Shown here: one piece after another, positions 1 through 7,869 of the stretch
How positions within the stretch are numbered: the stretch's first letter is position 1
Layout of the letters: each line of letters opens with the position of its first letter
DNA from: an uncultured Prosthecobacter sp.
GTDB taxonomy: Bacteria; Verrucomicrobiota; Verrucomicrobiia; Verrucomicrobiales; Verrucomicrobiaceae
Reading direction: 5' to 3'
NCBI GenBank assembly: GCA_947523045.1
Contig: CANNUR010000065.1
Span: 1 to 13,212 of the forward strand
DNA: 13,212 nt
Made by a program: the position numbers and the translations under genes
The notes under the pieces: model-generated
What the model saw: only the letters and a program-made list of their open reading frames with translations
Database searches by the model: none
What the model was told of the DNA's origin: nothing

Positions 1-2279
1 CCCTTCGCTTCGTAACTCCACCTCACCTGACCGGTGGTCGGATCGAGGGCAAAAAAGCGCACCGATTCCGTGCGCAACTGGCTGAGCTGGTAGCGCGGAC
101 TGACGTTGTGCGCCGCGTTTTCGACCGATCCAAACAACAGACCGTTCTCGTAGGCAAGGTAGCCCCAGTTGCGGTTGGGGGCATCCGCCGGCACTGGCGT
201 GGTGAACTCGCCGAGCAGACGGCCGCTGGCCAAGTCAATGCGCAGGCAGCGGTTGCCGCTCTTCACATAGACCGAGTCGCCGCCGAGACAGAACGGGCCG
301 CCGGTGTCGCCGATGCCGACATCGTGATGGATGCCATCGAAGTCGATGAGCAGGTTTTTCACGTCGAACTCCCAGAGCTTGCGACCGTTGTAGGCGTCGA
401 CACAGCACAGTCCGTGCACGCCGCTGGTGACCATGAAGCCCCGGGCGACCAGGGGCGCCGGACCCTGGCCGTGGCGGTTGGCCACCTCGAAGTCGACGTC
501 GCGGAACCAGAACATCGACAGCTTGCCCTTCTCCCGTTCATCGTCGGAGCAGAGCGTGTTGGCGGGACTGCCGTTCTGGTGGGTCCACTCGCCCGCGCCG
601 GCCGGTGCGCCAGCCCGGGTGATGCGGCGATCGGCGCGCTGGCAGATGACACCGCCGTAAGGCCGGCACAGCCGCTCCATCTCCGCCTGAACCGCCGGCA
701 TGACCTGTCGCGGCGACACCACCAGATTGGCGAAGTGCTTGGGAAAATCGGTCGCCTCCAGCGCACCGGTGCGCACCGCCACACGCGTGCCATACACGCC
801 GGCGGCCGCCGCCCGCAGACGCAGCGCCTGCGCCAGGGCTGCGTCCGGTTCCTGTACGATGAGATGGAGTTCCGACTGCTGGACCAGGGCCAGGGCAAAG
901 TCGGCCTGCTCCGCTCCGAGCAGCACGGCATAACCGGCGCGCACATCAGCGGCCTCCAGCACGGCCTGCGCCTCCGCCAACGCCGCCGCTGCCGGCGGCT
1001 CGACCTGAGTCAGAGCCGCCGCGGCGGGCAGTGGTGCCGGGTCGCCATCGAAGAGGTAGACCACACCGCGGTCGGTCGTCGCCACCAACCGGCCGTTGCC
1101 GGCCGCCAGACCGAGCACCCTGCCCTCGACCGGCTGCTGCCACCACTGGGTGCGCTGGCCGTTGTAATCGATGGCACCGACGCGGCCGTCAAAACCGACC
1201 ACGGCTTCCGGCCCGGTGATGATGAATTCCAGCACCTCGCCGTCGAGCGGCGTCAGTTTGTCCTGCACGAGCGTGCGCACCTTGGCCGCCACACCCTTGC
1301 GATCAATCTTCTCGACCTCGCGCCAGCGATAGGTCGCCAGCGAACGACCTTCGGCGCGCACCATGCCACCGGGAATCGCCACGGCGGCACCGAGACCGAG
1401 CTGATGCGCGAGATCGCCACCCGGCAGGTCAAAGAGGCAGCCGGCATTGAGAAAGTGGTTGTCGCTCAAAAGGGTGCGCGTACCACCGCGTTGCTGGTTC
1501 TTCTGCAGGTGATAGTAGCGCAATGTGCCGTCGCCGCGCTCAAACACCGCCGGCACCGCGCGACCGGTCGGCACCACCAGGGCCTCAGCCGTGGCCAAAA
1601 GATACCCCTGTGGCGCCACCCCGCTTGCCGCCTCGGCACCGCCGTGCGGTTGCGCCATGAACAAACCTCCAGTCTCACCGTTGCTCCACGCCGGCTTGCC
1701 GGTCGCGGCGTCGAGCGCATGCAGAAAAACGCCGTCGCTCGGCCAAATGCCGCCGCTGTAATACACCGTGTCCTCCCAGACCACCGGTCCGCCGCGCGCC
1801 GGCCAATGCGCAATCAAGCGCTCGTTGCCGAGCACCTGCCGACTGTCCGGACCTGCACGATGCTGCCAGAGCACGCGACCATCGGCGAGGGCCAGGGCGT
1901 GGAGGAAACCATCGTCGCTGGCGACAAAGACCCGGTCCCGCCAGGCGACCGGGGCAAAACGCACGGGACCGCCGGTGAAAAAGCGCCAGCGAATCCGCCC
2001 ACTGGCCGCGTCGAGCGCATAGACCTGGTCATCGGCTGAACTGCCGAAGAGCACCCGATCGCCGACCAGAATCGGTTGGAAGGCGAGATCGAACTCCATG
2101 CGGTCGGAGGTCGGCCAGGCCGGCTTGGGCGCCGCAGGCAGGCGGAACTGCCAGCGCTCGCGCAGTTGATTGGGAATGACCTCGGCCGAGTACCCGCTGC
2201 GTGCGGCATCGCCACGGTAGGCGGGCCAGTCGGCAGCGACAAGCGTCAGGGGCAGCAGGCAAAAAAGCAGGGAGCGCAT
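1..2279 (-). CDS. PQQ-type beta-propeller protein with degenerate methyltransferase-like insert (3' end beyond window)
   Basis: An open frame runs from ATG at 2279 off the left edge, giving 759 codons without a stop. The start is supported by a signal peptide immediately after it (MRSLLFCLLPLTLVAA, then DWPAYRGDAARSGYS, the usual opening of this family). Propeller-like repeats of the type 'VYALDAASGRIRW' lie near residues 70-100, 115-140, 175-200, 360-380 and 400-415. They resume at about 612-640 (CVDAYNGRKLWEF), 668-692 (LRIDLASGRLLGEF) and 740-757 (FALDPTTGQVRWSY). Between them, residues 440-550 look like a class I methyltransferase or Rossmann fold: GYAVLLGAEQADFALALV, then a strand LHLIVQEPD, then a helix, then AGVYGTRVAV. 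The glycine-rich SAM loop is not intact. From family knowledge, such exported propeller proteins are common in planctomycetes and are rarely characterised. It lies 119 bp downstream of the DUF1552 gene on the same strand. PQQ binding itself is not demonstrated. The C-terminus is not visible. Confidence 0.9.
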   Translation of the reverse strand, partial: MRSLLFCLLPLTLVAADWPAYRGDAARSGYSAEVIPNQLRERWQFRLPAAPKPAWPTSDRMEFDLAFQPILVGDRVLFGSSADDQVYALDAASGRIRWRFFTGGPVRFAPVAWRDRVFVASDDGFLHALALADGRVLWQHRAGPDSRQVLGNERLIAHWPARGGPVVWEDTVYYSGGIWPSDGVFLHALDAATGKPAWSNGETGGLFMAQPHGGAEAASGVAPQGYLLATAEALVVPTGRAVPAVFERGDGTLRYYHLQKNQQRGGTRTLLSDNHFLNAGCLFDLPGGDLAHQLGLGAAVAIPGGMVRAEGRSLATYRWREVEKIDRKGVAAKVRTLVQDKLTPLDGEVLEFIITGPEAVVGFDGRVGAIDYNGQRTQWWQQPVEGRVLGLAAGNGRLVATTDRGVVYLFDGDPAPLPAAAALTQVEPPAAAALAEAQAVLEAADVRAGYAVLLGAEQADFALALVQQSELHLIVQEPDAALAQALRLRAAAAGVYGTRVAVRTGALEATDFPKHFANLVVSPRQVMPAVQAEMERLCRPYGGVICQRADRRITRAGAPAGAGEWTHQNGSPANTLCSDDEREKGKLSMFWFRDVDFEVANRHGQGPAPLVARGFMVTSGVHGLCCVDAYNGRKLWEFDVKNLLIDFDGIHHDVGIGDTGGPFCLGGDSVYVKSGNRCLRIDLASGRLLGEFTTPVPADAPNRNWGYLAYENGLLFGSVENAAHNVSPRYQLSQLRTESVRFFALDPTTGQVRWSYEAK

Positions 2280-2398
2280 CGGTAAAAAAACGCGATGGCC
2301 GGGCCGCTTCCTGCGACAGGGATGCGACCTCGGTGCGCGAGGCCGCAAAGCCCTCGGGCAGCGCTTCAGGAGTCATGAAACGCCGCCCAAGCCCAAAC
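2280..2398 (-). other. Short intergenic gap between the DUF1552 and beta-propeller genes
   Basis: A gap of 119 bp on the minus strand. It ends in seven consecutive T residues (2290-2284 on the minus strand) just before the propeller ATG, preceded by GC-rich sequence containing GGCCCGGCC. The possible stem is too short for a convincing intrinsic terminator. A frame from 2376 reads into the gap but overlaps the propeller gene in another phase, and I do not call it. No Shine-Dalgarno sequence precedes 2279. The gap is long enough for the propeller gene to have its own promoter, but I cannot point to one. Confidence 0.4.
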
Positions 2399-3658
2399 TC
2401 ACGCTTCCAAGCCGGTCATCGTGCCAGTGCTGGTGGCGAAGCGTTCCTGCTCAAGGCCGAGGCGCTGCAGGGCGCCCAGGTAGAGGTTGGGCAGCGGGTA
2501 GTTGTCCTTCTGGTCGAAGGCCAGGTGTTGACCGTGCCTGAAGCCGCCACCGGCAAACAGCACCGGCATGTTCTTGTTGTCGTGACTGGAGGCATTGCCG
2601 AGGTTCGAGGTGAGCAGCACCATCGTTTCGTCGAGCAGCTTGTCCGACTTGAGCTTGCGCAGGAAATCGCCCCAAGCGTTGACGACGCCCTGCTCGACAA
2701 TGGCGAGCTGGGCGAGTTTTTCGTCGTCCATGCCGTGGTGGCTGAGGCTGTGGTAACTCTCGTCGACGCCCTCGATGCCCTGAACATTATTGCCGGTGAT
2801 GTGCAGGGTGATGAAGCGGGTGCTGTCGGTGGCCAGTGCCATGTGTACAATGTCCAGGAAGATGCGATCCACCTCGACCTCGTTGTCGCGGGGGATGCGC
2901 GCCGGCGGCGCCAGCGCAACCTTCGGCTTCGGCCGGTGCGTCCAGGCCTCGTTGGCGGCGAGCCGCTGTTCCAAATCGCGCACGCTGGTGAACCAGGCAT
3001 CGAGCTTGTCGCGGTCGCCCGCGCCAACCTCGCGCATGAGGGCCTTTGCCTCGGCGCCGACGACGTCCATGACGCTGCGTCCCTGGCGGATGAGCTGGGC
3101 CTGGCGCGCCTGCTCGGCAGGCGTGTCATTGACGAAGAGGCGTGTGAACAGGCGCATGGCGTTGTTCTCGGCCGGAATCATCGAGCCATTCTCCGTGTAG
3201 CTCGGGCTGGTCTGGCTGTTCGTGTTGAGCACGAGCGAGGGAAAGCGCGTCTCATGACCGAGCTGCTTGGCCATGAGCTGATCGAGCGAGATCGTGTTGC
3301 GCGTGGTCGCACCGCGCGCGTTCGGACAGGCCGAAAAGATGCTGCCCTCCGCCGTGTGTCCACCGGTCACGCCCGGGTGCGAGGAACCGGAAACGACGGT
3401 GAAATGCTCGCGCAGATCCTGGATCGACTTCAGGTAGCGCGAGGGCTTGTAGTCACGGCCGCCGCCCTCCGGCACCAAGTTGGGATTGTGCAGGCCAAGC
3501 GCCATGCTGACGCCGACGAAGCGGCGCGCCGTCTTCGCTTCGGGCACGGCCGCCAAGGCCGGGGTCATGGCCTCAAGCAGGGGCAGGCCGAGCGTGACGC
3601 CGGCACCGCGCAGCAGGGCGCGACGGGAAAGATGCTTCTGAAAGGTGAAGGTGCTCAT
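2399..3658 (-). CDS. DUF1552 (HXXSHH family) secreted protein, twin-arginine leader
   Basis: A 419-residue protein. I chose ATG at 3658; a TTG three codons upstream (3667) is possible but gives no advantage. The N-terminus is a twin-arginine export leader (LSRRALLRGAGVTLGLPLLEAM, arginines at 12-13), typical of DUF1552. The family-defining HXXSHH motif is present as HSLSHH at residues 303-308. Other conserved-looking stretches are GSSHPGVTGGHT (91-102) and a glycine/histidine-rich stretch near 351-376 (SNLGNASSHDNKNMP, LFAGGGFRHG). The length fits the family. The function is not established. The family regularly sits beside DUF1592-type planctomycete cytochromes, as here: the DUF1592 stop is 19 bp upstream, so the two are very likely cotranscribed and probably act together outside the cytoplasm. 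No Shine-Dalgarno sequence precedes the start (the upstream bases are CCCCTTTTGCCCCCC). Confidence 0.93.
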   Translation of the reverse strand: MSTFTFQKHLSRRALLRGAGVTLGLPLLEAMTPALAAVPEAKTARRFVGVSMALGLHNPNLVPEGGGRDYKPSRYLKSIQDLREHFTVVSGSSHPGVTGGHTAEGSIFSACPNARGATTRNTISLDQLMAKQLGHETRFPSLVLNTNSQTSPSYTENGSMIPAENNAMRLFTRLFVNDTPAEQARQAQLIRQGRSVMDVVGAEAKALMREVGAGDRDKLDAWFTSVRDLEQRLAANEAWTHRPKPKVALAPPARIPRDNEVEVDRIFLDIVHMALATDSTRFITLHITGNNVQGIEGVDESYHSLSHHGMDDEKLAQLAIVEQGVVNAWGDFLRKLKSDKLLDETMVLLTSNLGNASSHDNKNMPVLFAGGGFRHGQHLAFDQKDNYPLPNLYLGALQRLGLEQERFATSTGTMTGLEA

Positions 3659-3677
3659 GGGGGGCAAAAGGGGAACG

Positions 3678-6047
3678 TCACTTGGTGCGGAAAATGTCGC
3701 TCAAAACCGCTTCGCGGATCAGGCTGCGCAGGCCGTGCCCGCCGGCGGCGGCGCGGCGGGCGATCGCCTCGACGGCCGCTTCCTCGCTGAAGCGCGGCGG
3801 GGCGCCGGTGGCATAGGTGAGGAAGTGACGGACAAAACCGCGGGCCAGCAGGTCGGCGCGGGCGGTGTAAATCTTCTGCCAGGTCAAGATGTCTTCGAAC
3901 CCCTGGCCGTCCGGGGTACGACCCGTGGCATCGATCTTCACGCCCTTGCCGTTCTGGCCGTATTTCACCCGCCAGACGCCCACCGGATCGTAGTTTTCGA
4001 GGGCGAAGCCCGGCGGATCGATGGTGAGGTGGCAGCTGGCGCAGCTCTCGTTGTTGCGATGTTTGTCGAGCTGGTCGCGGATGCTGGTGGCGCCGCGGAT
4101 GTCGGGTTCGATGGCGGGCACACCGGGCGGGGGCGGCGGGATGTGGGTGCCGAGCAGGCGCTCGTTGACGAAGACCCCGCGCACCACCGGCGAGCTGCTG
4201 GTGCCATCGGCGGTGACCTTGAGAATGGCCCCCTGAGTGACCAGGCCACCACGGCGGTCCGAGGGCTTGAGCGCGACCTTCTGCAGGCCGTCGCCAGGCT
4301 GCAGCGCCCACTGGCCGCGGTAGTGGCGGGCAAGCCGCTCATTGAGGAAGGTGAAGTCGGAATGGACCAAATGGGTGACCGGCAAATCCTTTTGGATCAG
4401 CTCGGTGAAGTAGGTGCGCGTCTCCTGGAGCATCGATTCCTGAACCACCGGATCGAACTCGCGGTAGAGGCGGGTGTCCGGCGTGGTGAAATCGATCTGG
4501 TTCAGCTTCAGCCATTGATCGGTGAAGCCGACGATGAAACGGCGCGCCTTGGCATCGCCGAGCAGGCGCTCGACCTGCGCCGCCAGCACGGCCGGTTCGC
4601 GCAGGCGTCCCGCGCCGGCCAGCTCGAGCAGTTCCGCATCCGGCATCGACGCCCACAGCGCGTAGCCGAGGCGCGAGGCGAGCGCGTGGTCATCCAGGGG
4701 CCCCGGCGCCTCCAGGAAGGTGAGAAAGCGCGGCGAGCAGAGGATGGCACGGTAGGCTGCGCGCAGCGCATCAGCCGGCTTGTCGCCTTCGGCCAGCGCC
4801 TGGCGGGCGAGTTCGCGATAGGGAGCGGTCTGCGCCGCGGTGACCGGGCGACGAAAGGCGCGTTCGGCAAAGCGGTCGATCAGGCCATCGAGTTCGCCGT
4901 TCTTGAGGGCGTCAAAGCCGCCCTTGCCATAGAGGTGGTGCTTCACCTTCTGGCGGTCGCCATTCGGATGGATCCGCTCGACGTCGATGCCGGTGAAGGC
5001 GATCCCCTGGTAGCCCTCTTTTTCAAGGTCGCGCCCGACAAACGACACGTTGCCTCCGGTGGCGCCGGTAGGGGCGCGCTTGAGAGTTGCATCGTTGGGC
5101 CGGATTTCGAGCATGTGGCCGCGCTGGATCCAGGCTTCATAGGTGAGGTCGCGCGGTGTGGCGGTGGCCTCGACCAGGCCAAGCATGTACAGCATGGGCG
5201 CCGCCGAGGAACAGGCCCCGGAGCGCAGGGTGCCCCAGACGGCACCGCCTGGACCGGGATTGATCGCCTGCACCTCGCGCAGAGTGACCCGGTACCAGCC
5301 GTCGGCCGGCACACTGGTGGCGGGCAGGCGACCGAAGAACTGCAGGGTGATCGGCCAGGAGATGGTACGGTTGCCGCGGTGTTCCGGCATGCGGTTGTTG
5401 CCGCCGCGGTGCACGCCCATCTCCTTGGGCGTGTGATGCTTCTGATAGGGTTTGTCGCCCTCAAAGGCGCGCTTGAAGGCATCGTTGAGCGCCAGATCGG
5501 CGGCGTCCAGGTAGCGGGCCAGCTGGTGGTGGGAGAGTTGCTGGGCGGTGGCGACCGTTTCAAAGCCGTGCGCAGCCGCGTCCTCCGGCAAAAGCAGCTT
5601 GAGCGGCAGATCGATGCCGAGCAGGTCGTGCAGGGTGTGCTCGTACTCCGTGCGCGTCAGCCGGCGGCCGCGCACGCGCCCGTTGGCGGCGATGTCGGCG
5701 GCATCGGTGTCGACCAGCGGCTTTTTGAGTCCGGCCAGGAATCCCTCCAAGTCCGGCTTGGCCGGGCGCTCCTTCTTGGCCGGAGGCATCTCGCCATCGT
5801 GCACGCGCTCAAACACCCGCTGCCACTTGGCAAAGACGTCGCGATCCGCCAGCTCGAACGGCAGGGCGGTCAGATCGAGGCCGCCCTTCTGGATGTCGCC
5901 ATCGTGGCATTCCAGGCAGTGCTGATCGAGAAAACCGGCCAGGGGCGCAGGCAGCGGCGCCGCGGTCAGGGCGGTGGCAGCGAAAAGAAGAAAGGCACAG
6001 GGCGTCGGCGGGCGCCCGGCGCGGGGACGGGCCTTCAAAAGGTTCAT
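3678..6047 (-). CDS. Planctomycete cytochrome c multidomain protein (DUF1587/1595/1592/1588/1585)
   Basis: A 789-residue protein starting with ATG at 6047 and a Sec-like hydrophobic leader (about residues 16-30). Domains in order, by motif recognition: N-terminal planctomycete cytochrome c domain with heme-binding CLECH at 44-48 and a possible distal methionine in GEMPP (85-89); DUF1587/PSD3 at about 124-195; an approximately 180-residue insert of beta-rich appearance (about 205-385); DUF1595/PSD5 at about 391-445; DUF1592/PSD4 at about 450-577; DUF1588/PSCyt3 at about 595-695 with a second CXXCH (CASCH, 669-673); DUF1585/PSD2 at about 710-783. This is the standard architecture of the family and it appears complete. 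The likely role is a heme protein in the periplasm or at the cell surface; substrate and electron partners are unknown. It is the first gene of a minus-strand run with the DUF1552 and propeller genes, and it diverges from the amidohydrolase-like pair. Confidence 0.94.
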   Translation of the reverse strand: MNLLKARPRAGRPPTPCAFLLFAATALTAAPLPAPLAGFLDQHCLECHDGDIQKGGLDLTALPFELADRDVFAKWQRVFERVHDGEMPPAKKERPAKPDLEGFLAGLKKPLVDTDAADIAANGRVRGRRLTRTEYEHTLHDLLGIDLPLKLLLPEDAAAHGFETVATAQQLSHHQLARYLDAADLALNDAFKRAFEGDKPYQKHHTPKEMGVHRGGNNRMPEHRGNRTISWPITLQFFGRLPATSVPADGWYRVTLREVQAINPGPGGAVWGTLRSGACSSAAPMLYMLGLVEATATPRDLTYEAWIQRGHMLEIRPNDATLKRAPTGATGGNVSFVGRDLEKEGYQGIAFTGIDVERIHPNGDRQKVKHHLYGKGGFDALKNGELDGLIDRFAERAFRRPVTAAQTAPYRELARQALAEGDKPADALRAAYRAILCSPRFLTFLEAPGPLDDHALASRLGYALWASMPDAELLELAGAGRLREPAVLAAQVERLLGDAKARRFIVGFTDQWLKLNQIDFTTPDTRLYREFDPVVQESMLQETRTYFTELIQKDLPVTHLVHSDFTFLNERLARHYRGQWALQPGDGLQKVALKPSDRRGGLVTQGAILKVTADGTSSSPVVRGVFVNERLLGTHIPPPPPGVPAIEPDIRGATSIRDQLDKHRNNESCASCHLTIDPPGFALENYDPVGVWRVKYGQNGKGVKIDATGRTPDGQGFEDILTWQKIYTARADLLARGFVRHFLTYATGAPPRFSEEAAVEAIARRAAAGGHGLRSLIREAVLSDIFRTK

Positions 6048-6172
6048 GGGGTGGGGGTGACGGAGTAACGTCGGCCGGATGGCGAGCTTGCCAAAAAAGC
6101 ATCTGCGACCAGACGCGCCTTTTGCCCGGCCGATGAACGAGGCAGCGCCCGTCCGGCGTTGTTTCCCGGTCG
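6048..6172. promoter_or_regulatory. Divergent intergenic region, probable promoters in both directions
   Basis: These 125 bases separate the ATG of the DUF1592 gene (minus) from that of the first amidohydrolase-like gene (plus). Both genes start transcription units here, so promoters are inferred by position. I looked for sigma70-type boxes. A TTGCCA at 6088-6093 on the plus strand has no acceptable -10 box at the right distance, and on the minus strand the TTGGCA opposite it is likewise not followed by a recognisable -10. No clear operator palindrome was seen. Neither start has a Shine-Dalgarno sequence. Confidence 0.35.
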
Positions 6173-7027
6173 ATGCCCGCCCTCTCCCGCCGCCGCCTGC
6201 TGCAAGCCGCCCTCGCCTCGGCCGCGCTGCCGATCCGCGGCGCCTCGGCCGCGCCGACCTTGACGGATGCCAACGTCAGCCTGTTCCACTGGCCATTCCG
6301 TCGCCTGCCGCTCGATGAACCCGCCGCGCTCACCACCCGGCTGGCGGCGCTCGGCGTCGGCGAAGCCTGGGCCGGCAGCTTCGAGGGCCTGCTGCATCGC
6401 GACCTCGATGGCGTCAACCGCCGCCTCGCCGCCGCCTGTGGCGAGGTACGCTCCCTGCGCCTGCGTCCCTTTGGTTCGGTCAACCCACTGCTGCCCGACT
6501 GGCCGGAGGATCTGCGGCGCTGCGCCCACGTGCACGGCATGCCTGGCATCCGCCTGCACCCGAACCATCACGGTTACGGTCTGGATCATCCCGCGTTCGA
6601 ACGCCTGCTGCAACTCGCCGGCGAGGCCAGCCTGCTTGTGCAACTGGTCGTCGCCACCGAGGACACCCGCACCCAGCCGCCGCAGACCCAGGTGGCCGAT
6701 GTCGATCTGCGTCCCCTGCCCGCCCTGCTGGCACGCCATGGCCAAACGCGCGTCCAATTGCTCAACCACCGGCCCGGCAGCATCACCGCCGAGTTGGCCC
6801 GGCAACCCAACCTGTGGTTCGACATTGCCCGCACCGAGGCCACCGATGGCGTCACCCGCCTCGTCAGCCTTGCAGGCGCCGGACGTGTCTTGTTTGGCTC
6901 CCACGCCCCCTTCCTCATTCCCGAAGCGGCGCTGATCCGGCTTGAGGAAGGCCTGCACACCGGTCTGGCGCCTGCCGAGGCCGAAGCCCTGCTCTTCACC
7001 AACGCCCGCCGCCTGCTGCCTGCCTGA
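6173..7027 (+). CDS. Amidohydrolase-2-like TIM-barrel protein with twin-arginine leader, lacking the HxH metal motif
   Basis: A 284-residue protein. The ATG at 6173 places a twin-arginine leader at the N-terminus (ALSRRRLLQAALASAALP), so it is probably exported. The mature part resembles the amidohydrolase family 2 fold: DANVSLFHWPFRRLP (32-46) sits where DxHxH would be, followed by MPGIRLHPNHHGY (123-135), LLNHRPG (196-202), FGSHAPF (241-247) and a C-terminal TNARRLL. The first-strand histidines are absent and the usual strand-8 aspartate (GSD) is replaced by GSH. Known enzymes of the family use those residues to bind a catalytic metal, so either metal binding is rearranged or the protein is not a classical hydrolase. 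The substrate is unknown. It lies 6 bp upstream of a second amidohydrolase-like gene and is surely cotranscribed with it. Confidence 0.85.
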   Translation: MPALSRRRLLQAALASAALPIRGASAAPTLTDANVSLFHWPFRRLPLDEPAALTTRLAALGVGEAWAGSFEGLLHRDLDGVNRRLAAACGEVRSLRLRPFGSVNPLLPDWPEDLRRCAHVHGMPGIRLHPNHHGYGLDHPAFERLLQLAGEASLLVQLVVATEDTRTQPPQTQVADVDLRPLPALLARHGQTRVQLLNHRPGSITAELARQPNLWFDIARTEATDGVTRLVSLAGAGRVLFGSHAPFLIPEAALIRLEEGLHTGLAPAEAEALLFTNARRLLPA

Positions 7028-7033
7028 TCCGCC

Positions 7034-7867
7034 ATGCCGACACCGCCGCCAGCCTGGTCTCCCCTGCCCTCCACCGAGGACCTGGCGCGCTATGAAATTT
7101 GGGATTCCTACCTGACCCAGGCGCGCGGCGCGGCCACGGTACCGGCCATCGAAGCCCTGCTGCCCCTGGTCGAACGCGCAGCCCTGAAAAAACTCTGCTA
7201 CTTTCCGGATGTCGGCCTCGGCACTGGCGGCAGCGCCATCGAGCAGTGGGCCACCGATCATCCTGGGCAGATCGACGAACCCCTGCGGCGCTGGCCGGAG
7301 TTGATGCTCGGCATGATCCAGGTCAATGCCCGCGAACCGCAACGCTCGCTGACCGCCCTCGACCGCTGGCTGCGCGACAGCCCCATGGTCGGCGTGTATT
7401 TTCCCGGTGGAGCGCCCGCCGGCCTGCCCTGCACGCATCCGGATGTCGCCCGACTCGTCGAACGCGTCGCCGCCCTCGGCGGCGCGATCATGATGCACAC
7501 CTGGTTCAAGACCAACGAGCCAGGACCGCCCCACGGATCGACCCCGTCCGACCTCGCCGAACTGGCGGCCCGCTTTCCGGAACAGACCTTCATCTGCGCC
7601 CATGCCGGTGGCAACTGGGAGCTGGGCCTGCGCGCCGTGCGCGACTCACCCAACATCGTCGTCGAAACCTCCGGGTTCGATGCCACCGCCGGCTTCCTGA
7701 AGATGGCGGTGCGTGAACTCGGCGCCGAACGCGTCGTCTTCGGCAGCCACCTGCCCTCGCGCTCGCTCGGCACGGAGCTGGGCAAGATTCTGTTTGCCGG
7801 TCTCACCGAGGCCGAAAAGCACCTCGTGCTCGGCGGCAACTTCCGCCGCCTGCTGCGCCGCGGGTGA
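7034..7867 (+). CDS. Second amidohydrolase-2-like TIM-barrel protein, no signal peptide
   Basis: A 277-residue protein starting at ATG 7034, 6 bp after the previous stop. Amidohydrolase-2-like landmarks are MMHTWFK (153-159, strand-5 His), CAHAGGNWE (188-196, strand-6 His), VVETSGF (209-215), FGSHLPSRS (236-244) and GGNFRRLL (267-274). At the N-terminus YEIWDSYL (20-27) occupies the place of the HxH motif and contains no histidine. As in its neighbour, the strand-8 GSD is GSH. Unlike its neighbour it has no export leader, so it should stay in the cytoplasm unless it is carried out with the twin-arginine partner; hitchhiker export of a partner is known for some Tat substrates, but here that is only inference. 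It probably forms a functional pair with the preceding gene. The gene ends 2 bp before the stop of the convergent DUF1501 gene. Confidence 0.85.
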   Translation: MPTPPPAWSPLPSTEDLARYEIWDSYLTQARGAATVPAIEALLPLVERAALKKLCYFPDVGLGTGGSAIEQWATDHPGQIDEPLRRWPELMLGMIQVNAREPQRSLTALDRWLRDSPMVGVYFPGGAPAGLPCTHPDVARLVERVAALGGAIMMHTWFKTNEPGPPHGSTPSDLAELAARFPEQTFICAHAGGNWELGLRAVRDSPNIVVETSGFDATAGFLKMAVRELGAERVVFGSHLPSRSLGTELGKILFAGLTEAEKHLVLGGNFRRLLRRG

Positions 7868-7869
7868 AT

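Noticed and set aside
108..2039. A 643-codon open frame on the plus strand opposite the propeller gene
   Set aside because: It has the same mirror-register effect. The minus frame has a signal peptide and clear propeller repeats; the plus frame shows none of these.
2283..2300. Possible intrinsic terminator (GC-rich sequence followed by seven T on the minus strand)
   Set aside because: The only stem, GGCC-C-GGCC, has a one-base loop and cannot form, and the T run sits immediately before a start codon.
2029..2376. A minus-strand frame of 115 codons starting at 2376 in the gap upstream of the propeller gene
   Set aside because: Only the first 30 or so codons lie outside the propeller gene, the rest overlaps it in another phase, and the protein resembles nothing I recognise. 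No Shine-Dalgarno sequence supports it.
3645..6068. An 807-codon open frame on the plus strand opposite the DUF1592 gene
   Set aside because: It is the exact codon-register mirror of the real gene. In GC-rich genes, TTA, CTA and TCA codons are rare on one strand, so stops are rare on the other. The translation is arginine/glycine/alanine-rich with no recognisable family, whereas the minus strand encodes a complete known architecture.
6088..6120. Possible sigma70 promoter with TTGCCA as -35
   Set aside because: No -10 resembling TATAAT occurs at 16-18 bp spacing, so the hexamer alone is not evidence.
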